Origin: Tridacna crocea
Lineage: Eukaryota > Mollusca > Bivalvia > Cardiida > Cardiidae
Assembly (NCBI GenBank): GCA_943736015.1
Contig: OX031063.1
Location: 36,610,172-36,674,171, forward strand
Length of the DNA stretch: 64,000 bases
Direction of reading: 5' to 3'
The position numbers were made by a program, and so were the translations under genes. Under the pieces are notes generated by a model. That model had not been told where the DNA came from. It did not search any database and saw only the letters and a list, made by a program, of their open reading frames with translations. Of the stretch, positions 63,716-64,000 are shown piece by piece (positions within the stretch are counted from its first letter, which is position 1; each line of letters starts with the position of its first letter).

Positions 63716-64000
63716 TTATATAACAATTAGCTTGGTTAAATAGCCTCGGAGACCTTTTTTTTTTTTTTTTTTCATCTACTGGTCAAGCGAATAGAAATCA
63801 TACATTTACGTTTCGTTCATCCACTAAATAAACACTGGTCGCTTTGTCGACGCCGAATTAGCTTCTTGGGAAGTAGACATGGCCGTTTACGTTAACTATG
63901 ATTCTACGCACGTCAAAACATTATGTAAGGTTATCGCCATATAGACTACTTTTCGACATACGATAAAGTTGAAAAAAAAAAAGATGTCGTTTTGCGAGAA
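63716..64000. other. Non-coding window end
   Basis: Contains a T run at about 63757-63771. Nothing else recognised. Confidence 0.5.

Overview
This is a gene-poor, AT-rich window of a eukaryotic nuclear genome. The best fit is a bivalve mollusc, probably heterodont. Reasons: spliced exons of a fucolectin-like (FTP/F5-8C) plus EGF gene, a mitochondria-eating-protein C-terminal exon, a Crypton-like tyrosine recombinase, a (ACGG)n-containing repeat ending in a CTCACCTGAG-type palindrome as is common in molluscs, and very many short palindromic non-autonomous transposons. The species assignment is inference. I see no operons, CRISPR, rRNA or intact tRNA.

Left part (about 3.3-25.3 kb, minus strand): seven exons of one modular gene can be reconstructed by hand with GT-AG borders. 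In transcript order they are 25307-25074, 24384-24199, 22484-22257, 15717-15535, 11664-11437, 5964-5776 and 3487-3353. Every junction is phase 1. Each galactose-binding-like FTP domain is built from two exons, giving three domains, then a MEGF/SREC-type EGF module. The 3' end lies off the left edge; the 5' end is uncertain. A Crypton/DUF3504-like recombinase fragment sits on the plus strand at 1.6-2.0 kb. Introns hold a tRNA-derived SINE with a 14-bp target duplication, LINE tail relics, and two fold-back elements flanked by TTA.

Middle part (26-46 kb): I find no credible host gene. It is a dense graveyard of at least seven families of short palindromic elements. They include a family with TTAA-CCC ends around a GCTGGTAACCAGC hairpin (over 20 copies in the window), an 80-bp perfect-palindrome family, a second TTAA family with a TGCACAGAACGTGCA core, and a multi-palindrome family about 270 bp long.

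Right part (46.8-60.8 kb): a large tandem duplication. Each unit starts with a 30-bp minisatellite array. Unit 1 is longer because it carries insertions missing from unit 2, so unit 2 serves as the empty site. At 60.8-62.5 kb, minus-strand exons encode the C-terminal domain of a mitochondria-eating-protein (MIEAP/SPATA18) relative. The last 1.1 kb holds only repeat fragments.
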